A DNA stretch of 64,000 nucleotides, taken from the NCBI GenBank assembly GCA_027682925.1, contig JAQCYU010000009.1, positions 1-64,000 on the forward strand. Direction: 5' to 3'. The position numbers and the translations under genes were made by a program. How positions within the stretch are numbered: position 1 is the stretch's first letter; each line of letters opens with the position of its first letter. The notes beneath the pieces are model-generated. The model had not been told where the DNA came from and did not search any database. It saw only the letters and a list, made by a program, of their open reading frames with translations. Positions 49,261-58,185 of the stretch are shown here, piece after piece. This DNA is from Coriobacteriaceae bacterium AF45-21. GTDB taxonomy: Bacteria > Actinomycetota > Coriobacteriia > Coriobacteriales > Coriobacteriaceae.

Positions 49261-52200
49261 CTACACGTCCCTCCTTGCAAACGTTCCTTCGTGGTTATAC
49301 GGGCAGCGGCCATGCGCGGCCTGTGTCGACGCCGGGTCGACAGCAGCGACGTTGCCCGCCTCGAGTTCGCGCAAGCGCTCGGCGATGCCGGCCTCCACGC
49401 GATCGAGCAGCGCATCGAAGTCCATGTTGCCGCCCTCACCGGGAAAGCCCTTCTTAAGCCCCGGGATGCGGCCGTCACCACGCTCTTCCTCGAGCAACTC
49501 GGCACTCGCCGCGCCGCGCAGCGCGGGCTTGCCGCCCTTGGTCGAAAAGTAGAGCGCCGCGCGGGTGTCCAAATCCAGCGCCCGGCGCATGGCCTGGGCG
49601 TAGATGAGCGTTTGGGTATGTGGCGGTAGCCACCGCGAGTCGTCGATGGCGGCCTCGCCCGACTCCTCGTCGCGCACCGTGGGGTCGGCGAGCTTGAACT
49701 CCTCAACGCCCGTGCGATGCTTGTAATCGATCACCACGGCACGATTCTCGGCGTCCACGTCCACGCGGTCGATGCGCCCGCCAAGCGGCCAACCAGCATA
49801 CTCGACCTTAAGCTCATTAAAGGCGAACTCAAGGTAGCGCGGGACAAAGGGGGCAAGCGCCTCGGACTCGTAGGCAAGCACGCCCTCCAGCTGGGGCAAA
49901 ATCTCGGCCACCTGGCGCTCCTCCACCGGGGAGAGCGGCACCAGTGGGCCCTCGGTACCGCGTTTGCCGGCGTGCTCGGCCAAGGTCTCGTCAAAGACCT
50001 CGTGTAGCAGCTCCTGTGCACGCGGCAGATTCATGGGCGTCACGCGCTCCATGCCCTCTTGGGGCAGACGGGCGTGCAGGTGCTCCAGCACGTCGTGGAC
50101 AAAGTTGCCCTTCTCCATGTTGCCAAAGCCCGCATCGATGGACTGGGGCTTAACGCGATACGACACGAACCAGCACAGCGGCAGGTGGAATAGGCCTCGA
50201 TCTGCGAGGCGGACGTCAGGCGTGGCACGAGCGGCGCGTCCTCGCCCTCGCCATCGCGACGGCGCAGGACCAGATATGGAACGGCCTCGGCGCTCAGATG
50301 CTGAGGGGCTTCACAAGTCACGCGCTCGCACTTGAGACCTTCGCCTGCTGCGGGATCGAAGTCCCTTACGATATCGCCCTCACCCACGCAATTCGCCTTG
50401 TCGGCGCCTGCGGCCTTAGCAGCGTCAGCGGCCTTGGCGTCGTCAGCTGCCTTAGCAGCTTCAGCGGCCTCGGCATGCGCCCGCAACTCGGTCCACACGG
50501 CAGCCGGGTAGCACTCGCGCGCTTGGCGATCGTGCGTCACGCGGGCAAGCGCAACCGGGCCGCGTGCCGCCTGCATTGCACGGCCAAAGCGCACGCGCAT
50601 GCCGCCTGCATTGCACGGCCAAAGCGCACGCGCAGCAGGGCGGCGGGCTCCAAAGACACGCCGTCGCGGCGCAGCTCGGCCGTCAGCGTGGCCAGCGGAC
50701 CCTCTTCGTGCGAAAGCGGATAGCTGTCCAGGTCGACATCGGCAAACAGCACGGCATCGTAGCTGCCGGGGCGCAGAACCGCCGCATCGGCAAGCGAAGC
50801 AAAGCGAACCTGGGCACGCGGCGCGCGGTCAACCTCGTAGGTCTCGTAATCGTAGGCGGTGCTACGCTTGTCCACCTTGGTGCGAACGCCATCGAGCACG
50901 GGCACGGTCGCGGCCTGCGACACGTCGAGCGCGCGGGCATCACTCATAAGGATGTCGATGGCATGTCGCAGCAGGGCGGTCTCCGCCTGGCGACGGGCTT
51001 GGCCATCCAAGCTGCCCAGCGAGCGATCGGGCAACGCCTCGGCAACGGCAAGCATGGCCTTGAGCGCCGTCACGGGCTTGTCACGCCACAGCGCCTGGAA
51101 CACGTCCGAGACCACACACGGCACATTCTTAAACCAGTTCTCGTCGCTCGCCGCCTTGCGCGCGCCCCTCACTTGGCCTTGGACGCTCTGCAGCAGGCTC
51201 TTAACGCCCGCGGTAGTCTTGCTGCGCGAAAGACGCATATTCTTATCGAAGGTACGGGCATTGACGGCATCAGCGCCCGAAAGCGGACTGTAGATCCAGT
51301 CGGTAAGCTCCGGCGCGGGCCACCACTCGGTCTTTGACGCCGCACCCTCATCGGCGGCCTTCATGCTCTCGATCAGGCCGGCAAGCGCCGCAAGCTGCCT
51401 GCCCGCAATGGATTGGGAAAACGCCGTGAACTCAGTCGTCTCGGCCGCAATGTGACGCGCCGCCAAACGGGCAGCGAGTTCGCCGAACAGCTGGGGCGCC
51501 CGGGCGGACACTACGAGCACGCGCACGGGATCGGCGGGTGCGGAGGCGGCATCGTTGACCTTGGACTCCTCGTGCGCTTTCACCATCTTATCGATGACGT
51601 CCGCATAGACACGGGCACGGGCATGGGGCCCGGCGACTTCCACAAAGGCAGGACGTGCGACGGACTTTGGAGCAGTCGCGGGAGCGCCGGCATCCTCATC
51701 CAGCGGTGCAACCTCAAACAGCACGCCGCGGGTATCAAGGGCCGTGGCCAGCTCCTCACGCATCGCCGCTTGCTCGCGGGCGAGCAGCACGACAACCTCT
51801 CCCCCGTTGTTTGCCACGGCGGACAGCAGCTCGAGCAGGCTATACGTGAATGACGTGACGCCGCGCACGCAAACGGCGCGGGCGCAGGCCGGCAGGCTAT
51901 CGGCCAGGGCACCGGCCATAATATCAGCCGCCTCGCAGGGCTCGACCATATCTCGACGGTCCAAACCGCCCGCATAGACACGCAAAAGCTCGAACACACG
52001 AGCCTCGGCATCGCTTTTTGGCTCAGGCTGGCAGTTGTCGCCACGGCATCGTTCGGCACCCGTCCCCGCAACGCCCGGCAGCACGTCGCGGGCCATGCGC
52101 GCGAGCATGCGCACTGTGCCCTGGCTGCGCGAAAGCGGTTGCAGGTCGGAATCATCGAGACGCGTGACCATGTCCGAAAACAGCATCTGGCGTTGCAGGT

Positions 52201-52447
52201 TGTCGACGAAACCGCGTCCGTCGCCCAAAAGCTCCCAAAGCGAGCGAAGCCACGACGAAAGCGTCTTGTAGTCGATACCCAGCGAAACGCCGGCTCCCGC
52301 CGCATCATGACGGCACAGGTCGAGCTCGGCAAACGTTGGTGCCAGCAGCACGGCGCGCCCGTGGCGGGCGATAAGGTCGGCAAGCAACGCCGACTCGGCA
52401 TCGCTCAAATCCGTGCCGGCATTGGTGGTATAGATTCGAACAGGCAT
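49261..52447 (-). pseudogene. addB: AddB-like nuclease subunit, broken by a 35-bp duplication and a frameshift
   Basis: Restored length about 1050 residues. The N-terminal half is the inactive helicase-like fold of AddB (RAVLLAPTFAELDLCR, no clear Walker A). The C-terminal half has a PD-(D/E)XK nuclease: the entry motif EAYSTCPLCWFVSYRV, GFGNMEKGNFVHDVLEHL, AVVIDYKHRTG with catalytic Asp and Lys, and a last Cys in GRCPYNHEG, as expected for an Fe-S-clamped nuclease. Two lesions: a perfect tandem duplication of 35 bp (50565-50634), and CC where CCC is needed at 50180. Removing one copy and adding one C gives a single open frame. The start ATG at 52447 has GGAGG. It is the partner of the AddA-like gene just downstream. 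Confidence 0.83.
50565..50634. repeat. perfect 35-bp tandem duplication inside addB
   Basis: Bases 50565-50599 and 50600-50634 are identical (TGCCGCCTGCATTGC..). The extra 35 bases shift the frame of the AddB-like gene; without one copy the frame reads through GRAMQAARGPVALARV. Confidence 0.95.
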
Positions 52448-52581
52448 GGTCCTCCGCTCAAACTGTTCGCAATAATCAATGCATCCATCCTACCCGCCCA
52501 AGCGGACACATTGCCACCGCAGCTCCATCTTTTGGTACAAAGCAACCTGACCCCAACGCACCAGCCGATTGCGGGCATATA

Positions 52582-52607
52582 AAAACCGCCCCCGGAGGAG
52601 CGGTTTT
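52582..52607 (-). terminator. Rho-independent terminator of the YerC-like gene
   Basis: On the minus strand AAAACCGC pairs with GCGGTTTT (plus 52600-52607 with 52582-52589), followed by T. It lies just past the stop of the small regulator gene. Confidence 0.85.
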
Positions 52608-52630
52608 GTACAATTCGTTTTTGGCGCAGC

Positions 52631-52930
52631 TTATTCGCCATCCTCCAGTTTAATGAGGATCTTGCGGTAGCCACCGTACTCGCCGTTGAGCGCCTTTGAA
52701 ACGCGGCTCACCGTAGTGGACGAAGCACCGGTGCGGGCCTGAACCTCAACATAAGGCTCGCCCTCGTCCAGGTAACGCGCGACCTGCAGACGCTGCGATA
52801 GATCGCAAATCTCGCGCGGCGTGCAGATATCGGTCAAAAACGCTTGGATATCTTTCTCGTCATCCAAAAGACTAAATGCGTGGACCAGCTGCTTGACATC
52901 AGGCTTGTCAAACATGTTCTCGATATTCAT
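52631..52930 (-). CDS. YerC/YecD family TrpR-like transcriptional regulator
   Basis: A 99-residue helical protein of the YerC/YecD family, related to the Trp repressor. The helix-turn-helix is seen in TPREICDLSQRLQVARYLDE and the recognition region TGASSTTVSRVSKALNGEYGG. It has no ligand domain. The start ATG (MNIENMFDKPD) follows GGTGAT. In Firmicutes the family acts on various metabolic operons; no target is evident here. It is divergent from a holin-like gene across a 324-base gap that contains no gene. Intact. Confidence 0.88.
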   Translation of the reverse strand: MNIENMFDKPDVKQLVHAFSLLDDEKDIQAFLTDICTPREICDLSQRLQVARYLDEGEPYVEVQARTGASSTTVSRVSKALNGEYGGYRKILIKLEDGE

Positions 52931-53254
52931 CGATCACCGCCAAACCCGCCAAAAGGCATCGAAGTTGATACTGACATCGGGCATCGTTTGCCCGTCCTAT
53001 GCAATAGGGCAACGCCTGTGGCTTTTGCCCGTAGCAGTGTAGCACACCACCAAACTAAAGCGACAAGACTCTCTGCCAGCGGCGCGTTTTTCAGGACGAA
53101 CGCCGTTTAGAAACCGAATGCGCACGTAAGCTCCACGAATATTTGAGACAATGGGCGCCCAAACACCGCGGCGTGCCCGCGCAACCATCCAAGTCGCCAC
53201 CGCAAGCCGCTTCACGCGACGCCAGCAACCCCGGCGCAAGAAAGGATTCATGCC
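52931..53254. other. intergenic region between yerC-like and holin-like genes
   Basis: About 320 bases between divergent genes. It should hold both promoters. A GGGCA-containing palindrome-like stretch (GGGCATCGTTTGCCC, about 52978-52992) could be a regulatory site. No gene or RNA is seen. Confidence 0.4.
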
Positions 53255-53620
53255 ATGCGCTTTATGCTTAACTGGCTCTTCACCTCGATCGCCATCGCGA
53301 TCGCCACGTTCCTCGTTCCCGGCATCCAGCCCTTCGGTTTTGCCGAGGCCTGGGTCTGTTTCGCCTTCGTGGGACTGTTCCTGAACATCGTCGATTCGCT
53401 CGTCAAACCGTTCCTGACGGTCATCTCGCTGCCGCTCACCATCATTACCCTGGGCATTTTCCAGCTTGTCGTCAACAGCCTTATGCTTGAGCTCGCAAGT
53501 TACCTGTCGGTCAACCTGCTGGGCGCCGGCATTTCCATCTCGAGCTTTGGCTCGGCCTTTATGGGCAGTATCCTGGTGTCCATCATGCGCAGCATCCTCG
53601 ATGGCGTCGCCGAGGGCTAA
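53255..53620 (+). CDS. phage holin family (DUF superfamily PF04020-type) membrane protein
   Basis: A 121-residue protein with four predicted membrane helices: LFTSIAIAIATFLVPGI, AEAWVCFAFVGLFLNIVDS, TVISLPLTIITLGIFQLVVN and the C-terminal FGSAFMGSILVSIMRSIL. The pattern VDSLVKPFLTVISLPLTI is typical of the small family often called phage holin family 4, found in many chromosomal settings without phage. The ATG at 53255 follows AAGAAAGGA. No lysin gene is near, so cell lysis is not implied. A strong terminator follows the stop. Intact. Confidence 0.85.
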   Translation: MRFMLNWLFTSIAIAIATFLVPGIQPFGFAEAWVCFAFVGLFLNIVDSLVKPFLTVISLPLTIITLGIFQLVVNSLMLELASYLSVNLLGAGISISSFGSAFMGSILVSIMRSILDGVAEG

Positions 53621-53661
53621 AACGGCCGCTCCGACCGCGCCCATCTCAACAGCCCAAAACA

Positions 53662-53699
53662 AAGGCCGCCCATCGCAAAAATGGGCGGCCTTCTTATTT
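53662..53699 (+). terminator. Rho-independent terminator after the holin-like gene
   Basis: A 12-bp stem AAGGCCGCCCAT (53662-53673) with ATGGGCGGCCTT (53681-53692), followed by CTTATTT. Confidence 0.88.
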
Positions 53700-53724
53700 G
53701 TCAAGCCTCAGAGGGCAAGACAAT

Positions 53725-53755
53725 CTGCCATTTCTACCCCGTCCCCAAATGGCAG
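53725..53755. repeat. hairpin with GGGACGGGG-type loop after the Rrf2 gene
   Basis: A perfect 9-bp stem, CTGCCATTT (53725-53733) with AAATGGCAG (53747-53755); the minus-strand loop contains GGGACGGGG. It sits 8 bases past the Rrf2-regulator stop and may act as its terminator. Confidence 0.7.
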
Positions 53756-53762
53756 GTGTGGG

Positions 53763-54191
53763 TTAGATGACGTAGTCGTAGCCATGGTTGGGAGCGACAA
53801 GTTGATCGAGCGTCACACCGTCGAGGTAGTCGTTGATGAGCTTGTCCAGGTTCTTCCACACGTCGAGCGTGGGGCACTCGTCCGAACGCGAACAGCCCTT
53901 GCAGTCGCCATCCAGGCAGGCGACCGGCGCCAGGCTGCCCTCGGTCAGGCGCAAGATCTCGCCCACCGTGTACTGCTCGGGCGGGCGCGTGAGCACATAG
54001 CCGCCGCCCTTGCCGCGCATGCCCGAGAGCATGTTGGCGCGCACGAGCGTAGCCAGAATATTCTCGAGGTACTTCTCCGAAATACCCTGACGCGCCGCAA
54101 TCTCTTTAAGCGGGATACGGCCTGTCGCCTGGTGCTCGGCCAGGTCGACCATAACGCGCAGGGCATATCTGCCCTTTGTGGAAACCAACAT
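53763..54191 (-). CDS. Rrf2 family transcriptional regulator
   Basis: A 142-residue winged-helix regulator of the Rrf2 family (IscR/CymR type). The HTH is at residues ~27-60 (EIAARQGISEKYLENILATL), with the wing in GMRGKGGGYVLTRP. Cysteines in CLDGDCKGCSRSDEC match the Fe-S ligand pattern of IscR-type members, so it may sense Fe-S or cysteine state. It is divergent from cysK, and the 252-base gap holds its promoter and the probable site it binds: a -10 TAGAAT (plus 54227-54232) with a weak -35, overlapping the palindrome TAGAATTCTA. Control of cysK is likely, by context. The start ATG (MLVSTKGRYALRV) is standard. Intact. Confidence 0.93.
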   Translation of the reverse strand: MLVSTKGRYALRVMVDLAEHQATGRIPLKEIAARQGISEKYLENILATLVRANMLSGMRGKGGGYVLTRPPEQYTVGEILRLTEGSLAPVACLDGDCKGCSRSDECPTLDVWKNLDKLINDYLDGVTLDQLVAPNHGYDYVI

Positions 54192-54222
54192 ATATATAGC
54201 TGCCTTTCGGTCTTTTAATTCG

Positions 54223-54232
54223 TAGAATTCTA
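54223..54232. promoter_or_regulatory. palindrome overlapping the Rrf2-regulator promoter
   Basis: TAGAATTCTA is a perfect 10-bp palindrome in the promoter of the Rrf2 gene (minus-strand -10 TAGAAT). It may be an autoregulatory site. Confidence 0.4.
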
Positions 54233-54307
54233 GCCGAAAAATTGGTTTTGAAAATACCTATTCCCGTCAAGATGGTTAATCGACTCGTAATAATCTTCTA
54301 TTTCCTA

Positions 54308-54336
54308 TTGCGTTACTAGGCTTTACTGTCTACTAT
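54308..54336 (+). promoter_or_regulatory. cysK promoter
   Basis: TTGCGT (54308-54313), 17 bases, TACTAT (54331-54336), a good vegetative promoter 108 bases upstream of cysK. The -35 is overlapped by CCTA..TAGG (54304-54321), a possible operator for the divergent Rrf2 regulator. The leader downstream has small hairpins (ACCGT..ACGGT). Confidence 0.6.
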
Positions 54337-54443
54337 GCTTGCCAACAGCAAAACGAACAACCCATAAGGTTTGTGGGTTTCGCTGCCACACACACCGTAA
54401 AACCACACGGTATCCAGTCATTTGAACACTTTGGAGGTTCACC

Positions 54444-55382
54444 ATGAGCAATGTTTACACGTCCATCGATCAGCTTATCGGCCACACCCCGCTTCTGGAG
54501 CTCACCCACTTCGAGGCCGACGAGGACCTCAAGGCCCGTGTGCTCGTCAAATTGGAATACTTCAACCCCGCCGGGTCCGTCAAAGACCGCGTCGCCAAGA
54601 ACATGATTGACGAGGCCGAGAAGGCCGGCAAGCTCGTGCGCGGTGGCGACTACACCATCATCGAGCCCACGAGCGGCAACACCGGCGTCGGCATCGCCTC
54701 GGTGGCGGCGGCCCGCGGCTACAAGGTGATCATCACTATGCCCGAGACCATGTCCGTCGAGCGCCGCAAGCTCATGCAGGCATACGGCGCACAGCTCGTG
54801 CTCACCGACGGCTCCAAGGGCATGAAGGGCGCTATCGCCAAGGCGGAGGAGCTGCAGAAGGAAACTCCCAACAGCATCATCGCCGGCCAGTTTGTGAACC
54901 CCGCGAACCCGGCCATTCACAAGGCCACGACCGGCCCCGAGATCTGGGACGACACCGACGGCAAGGTCGACATCTTCGTCGCCGGCGTCGGCACCGGCGG
55001 CACCGTGACCGGCGTGGGCGAGTTCCTCAAGGAGCAAAACCCCGAGATTCAGGTCGTCGCCGTCGAGCCCGCCACCTCCCCGGTGCTCTCTAAGGGCCAG
55101 GCCGGCCCGCACAAGATCCAGGGTATCGGCGCCGGCTTTGTGCCCGACGTCCTCGACACCCAGGTCTACGACGAGATCATCCCCGTCGAGAACGAGGACG
55201 CCTTTGCCACCGGCCGCGCCGTGGGCCACAAGGAGGGCGTGCTCGTGGGCATTTCGTCAGGCGCCGCCGTGTGGGCCGCGCTGCAGCTGGCCAAGCGCCC
55301 CGAGAACGAGGGTAAGACCATCGTGGCCCTGCTTGCCGACACCGGCGAGCGCTACCTGTCCACGGCACTGTTCCAGGACTAA
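54444..55382 (+). CDS. cysK: cysteine synthase (O-acetylserine sulfhydrylase)
   Basis: A PLP enzyme making cysteine from O-acetylserine and sulfide, 312 residues. The PLP lysine is in [11 protein letters not shown], the substrate loop in [11 protein letters not shown], the phosphate-binding GTGGT in [12 protein letters not shown], and the C-terminal [11 protein letters not shown] closes the site. The start ATG ([13 protein letters not shown]) is preceded by GGAGG. It is divergent from an Rrf2-type regulator gene, a common pairing for cysteine control. It ends about 180 bases before mnmA, which also uses sulfur. Intact. Confidence 0.96.
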   Translation: MSNVYTSIDQLIGHTPLLELTHFEADEDLKARVLVKLEYFNPAGSVKDRVAKNMIDEAEKAGKLVRGGDYTIIEPTSGNTGVGIASVAAARGYKVIITMPETMSVERRKLMQAYGAQLVLTDGSKGMKGAIAKAEELQKETPNSIIAGQFVNPANPAIHKATTGPEIWDDTDGKVDIFVAGVGTGGTVTGVGEFLKEQNPEIQVVAVEPATSPVLSKGQAGPHKIQGIGAGFVPDVLDTQVYDEIIPVENEDAFATGRAVGHKEGVLVGISSGAAVWAALQLAKRPENEGKTIVALLADTGERYLSTALFQD

Positions 55383-55564
55383 GGGCCCGTCACTTGTCGA
55401 TAGACCCAAGGCACGCCGGTCTGCCCTCTCTTCTGGCTGCCTGAGCCCATCCCAACAGGGTGTCCCACACGACGCCCGAACTTGCTACAATGTCTGCGGC
55501 GCGGAACCAGCCTCCCGTGCCGCTTTTCTTTTTTTGGCCACATGCCACCAAGGAGAACCTCCCC

Positions 55565-56664
55565 ATGCACAATAAGCGCGTGCTCGTCGCCATGAGCGGC
55601 GGCGTCGATTCCAGCGTGACCGCGTATCTGCTCAAGCGCCAGGGCTACGAATGCATCGGCGCCACCATGCGTCTCACCTGCCCCGCGCCCGACCCCGCCA
55701 CGGGTATGAGCAAAGTCGACTGCGACATCGCCGATGCAAAGGCCGTCGCCGAGCGCCTGAGGATACCCCACCATGTGCTCGACTTGCAGCAGACCTTCGA
55801 CCGCAACGTGATCGAGTGCTTTGTGAACGCCTACCAGGAAGGACTGACGCCCAACCCGTGCATCATCTGCAACCGCCACATTAAGTTTGGCGCGCTGCTG
55901 GATGCGGCGCTGGATATGGGCTGCGACTACATCGCAACGGGACATTACGCCAAAACAAGCCAGGCGGCAGACGGCACCTGGCAGCTACATCGCGGCGAAG
56001 ATCCCAAAAAGGACCAGAGCTACTTTTTGTATTCGCTTACGCAGGAACGCCTGGCACACACGATCTTTCCGCTGGCAGGCCTAGACAAAGAGCGCGACGT
56101 GCGCCGCATAGCCGCCGAGCAGGGCTTTACCAACGCCCAGAAGGCCGAAAGCGAGGACATCTGCTTTATTCCAGACGGTGACTACGCGGGCTATATCGAG
56201 CGCCGCTGCGGACATCCCGCTGCACCGGGCGACATTGTGTGGCGCGACGGCAGCGTGGTCGGGCGCCACAACGGCGCGCTGCGCTACACCATCGGCCAGC
56301 GCAAGGGCCTGGGCGTTGCGATGGCGCATCCCGTGTACGTAACGGGCGTCGACGCCGCCAACAACACCGTGCATCTGGCGAGGCCGAGGACCTGGCGGCC
56401 ACAGCGCTCACGGCCAACGACTGGATCTGGAGCGCCCCCGCCGACCACATGGAGGCGGAGCTCGACGCCGGCGGCATCCGCGTGGGCGCCAAGTACCGCT
56501 ACCGTCAGAAAGACCAGGCAGCAACCCTTACACGTGGCGCCGGCGGACAAATGCTGCTAACTTTTGACGAGCCGCAACGACCCATCGCCCCCGGCCAGGC
56601 CGTTGTAGTCTATCGCGGCGACATCGTCCTGGGCGGCGGTACCGTGACCGGCGCACTTAAGTAG
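55565..56664 (+). pseudogene. mnmA: tRNA 2-thiouridylase MnmA, frameshifted
   Basis: MnmA puts sulfur on the wobble uridine of tRNA Lys/Glu/Gln with a persulfide from a desulfurase. The PP-loop AMSGGVDSS is at the start, the first catalytic Cys in NPCIICNRHIKFG, and the second in SEDICFIPDGDYAGYI. The ATG at 55565 (MHNKRVLVAM) has AAGGAG upstream. After NNTVHL the frame fails at 56377: one added G (ctggcg to ctgggcg) gives GEAEDLAATALTANDWIW and the beta-barrel end QAVVVYRGDIVLGGGTVTGA. Restored length 366, normal. As mnmA is widely conserved and highly important, a read error is the best explanation. It follows cysK on the same strand and converges with the HipA-like gene, whose stop is 8 bases away. 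Confidence 0.92.
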
Positions 56665-56672
56665 CCGTGGGT

Positions 56673-58045
56673 TTATCGCTGCACGTGTCGAAGTACCTCA
56701 ACAGCGGCACCAACCTCGATTACGCGACGCTCGAGGCCGCGGCAAATGGCCTCGAGTCGACCCTCCGCCGTCGCCCATTCGCTCTGCGAAAGAATCTCGA
56801 TCGCCTCATCAACAAATCCGTTGAGCCGCGATGAATCGAACCAATCGAGCGAGTCCGCAAGCGCCAGCTGAGCGGAAGGGTCGGGCCCAAACGGCTTAGC
56901 GGAAAACCCAACTCCCCAGCCGCGAGCAAGACAGTTGGCACGTTATACCACAGACAGTTGCCGCTATCGAACAGCGGTGCAGGTTTTATCTCCAGGGTGT
57001 CGACATTACGGATGATGCCGAAGTTTCGCCAATGGCGGTCGCTGTTGGCCAAAAGGGCATCGCAGACAATCATCTGCGACATAGACCTTCTCACAGCGAC
57101 CTCATCGGCACCATGCTTGCCAAGGTAGCGACAGTATCGATCGTATGTCGAGTCTCCCCGCTGGCTACCAAGTGCGCCCTTAACGTAAACAGCCGGAACG
57201 TATTCCTCGCGGCCGTCAAGAAAGTCGTCGCACAGACACACAGGGCCATCGAACATCCGCTCAACCGTATAAGGAACAAACTCGCCCTCCGACAGCAAGC
57301 GACGATGCAGAGCCGTTGCAACCGCCTCGTTAAAGGGACGCTGATCGTCCATGCCGCGTCCTTTAGCCAAAATGCGAATGCCGTTTCGGATCATCCACGA
57401 TTTAGGAAGCTCGCCCTCGGACGTGTTATCCGGATTTTTAAGACCGATGCCTTCCAGCCAACCCGAACGCTCTTCGGGCGCCGATCGCTCAAATTCGTTC
57501 TCAAAATAATTGATGTTTTGCCATTTGAGTTCGGCACAATCGGTCGGCCGCAGCCAATAGCAATCCGAAAGCGAGAGGCCCAGGCACTGAACCGGCACCT
57601 CAACGCCGCTGACAACCCCCAGCTCGCGGTAGCGCGAGATAAGCCCAGGGCGAACATCGGGCACCGACCGATGGCTCCACCACACGTTGAGCTCCCGCTT
57701 ATTCACCGTTGGAGAAAAGCTCGAACACGTGCCAAACGGCATTCGTTGCGTATCGAGGACCTCGGCGATTTCGAAGGGAAACTCGCGCGTCGGATCAAAT
57801 GAGACATGCGCGACCTCATGGTCGGCCGACATCAGCGTAAACTTGCGCCCCACATCGGCTGCAGGACGGCGCCCTCGTTTGCGGACCTTTTGATAGGCGA
57901 TCGCGGAATTATACTCAACCATCTTCCGTCCACCCACAGTATTGCATGCGAGCGTTCCGGATGCCGCCAGTTGCGATATGCGAGCCTTTGTGACGCCTAG
58001 TAGACGGGCGGCATCACCCATAGATAAGTATTCCGATGTATCCAT
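56673..58045 (-). pseudogene. HipA-like kinase with N-terminal HTH, frameshifted
   Basis: Restored length about 457 residues. The N-terminus is an excisionase/MerR-type HTH (YLSMGDAARLLGVTKARISQ) followed by a basic stretch (RKRGRRPAA). The middle and C-terminal part resembles HipA kinases: NSDRHWRNFG is the catalytic loop and PLFDSGNCLW the metal-binding DFG equivalent. The frame breaks at 56907-56909; one added base (gggttt to ggggttt) continues as FSAKPFGPDPSAQLALADSL to a stop at 56673, while the raw frame runs into basic out-of-frame sequence. The start ATG at 58045 (MDTSEYLSM) has GAGGTG upstream. No separate hipB is present; the fused HTH may do that work. A TAAGT..ACTTA inverted repeat (58063-58090) just upstream may be its own operator. 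Confidence 0.78.
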
Positions 58046-58062
58046 GCGCCGCATCACCTCGT

Positions 58063-58090
58063 TAAGTATTTCACGCGTTAAAATAACTTA
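58063..58090. promoter_or_regulatory. inverted repeat upstream of the HTH-HipA gene
   Basis: TAAGT (58063-58067) and ACTTA (58086-58090) flank an ACGCGT core, 18 bases before the start, in an AT-rich promoter region. It would suit binding by the fused HTH (autoregulation). Confidence 0.4.
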
Positions 58091-58124
58091 TCTTATACAG
58101 GATAATACTAAACGGACTGAATTG

Positions 58125-58149
58125 AAAAAAGGCCCGAGCAATCGGCCTT
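58125..58149 (-). terminator. Rho-independent terminator of the M42 peptidase gene
   Basis: On the minus strand AAGGCC pairs with GGCCTT (plus 58144-58149 with 58129-58134), followed by a run of T. It is a short stem but well placed after the peptidase stop. Confidence 0.75.
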
Positions 58150-58185
58150 AGAGCAATTGGTCAGCCAAGCTATGAACCGCTTCCC

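Noticed and set aside
53255..53620. Prophage remnant suggested by the holin-like gene
   Set aside because: No other phage gene, integrase or attachment site; this family is common in chromosomes.
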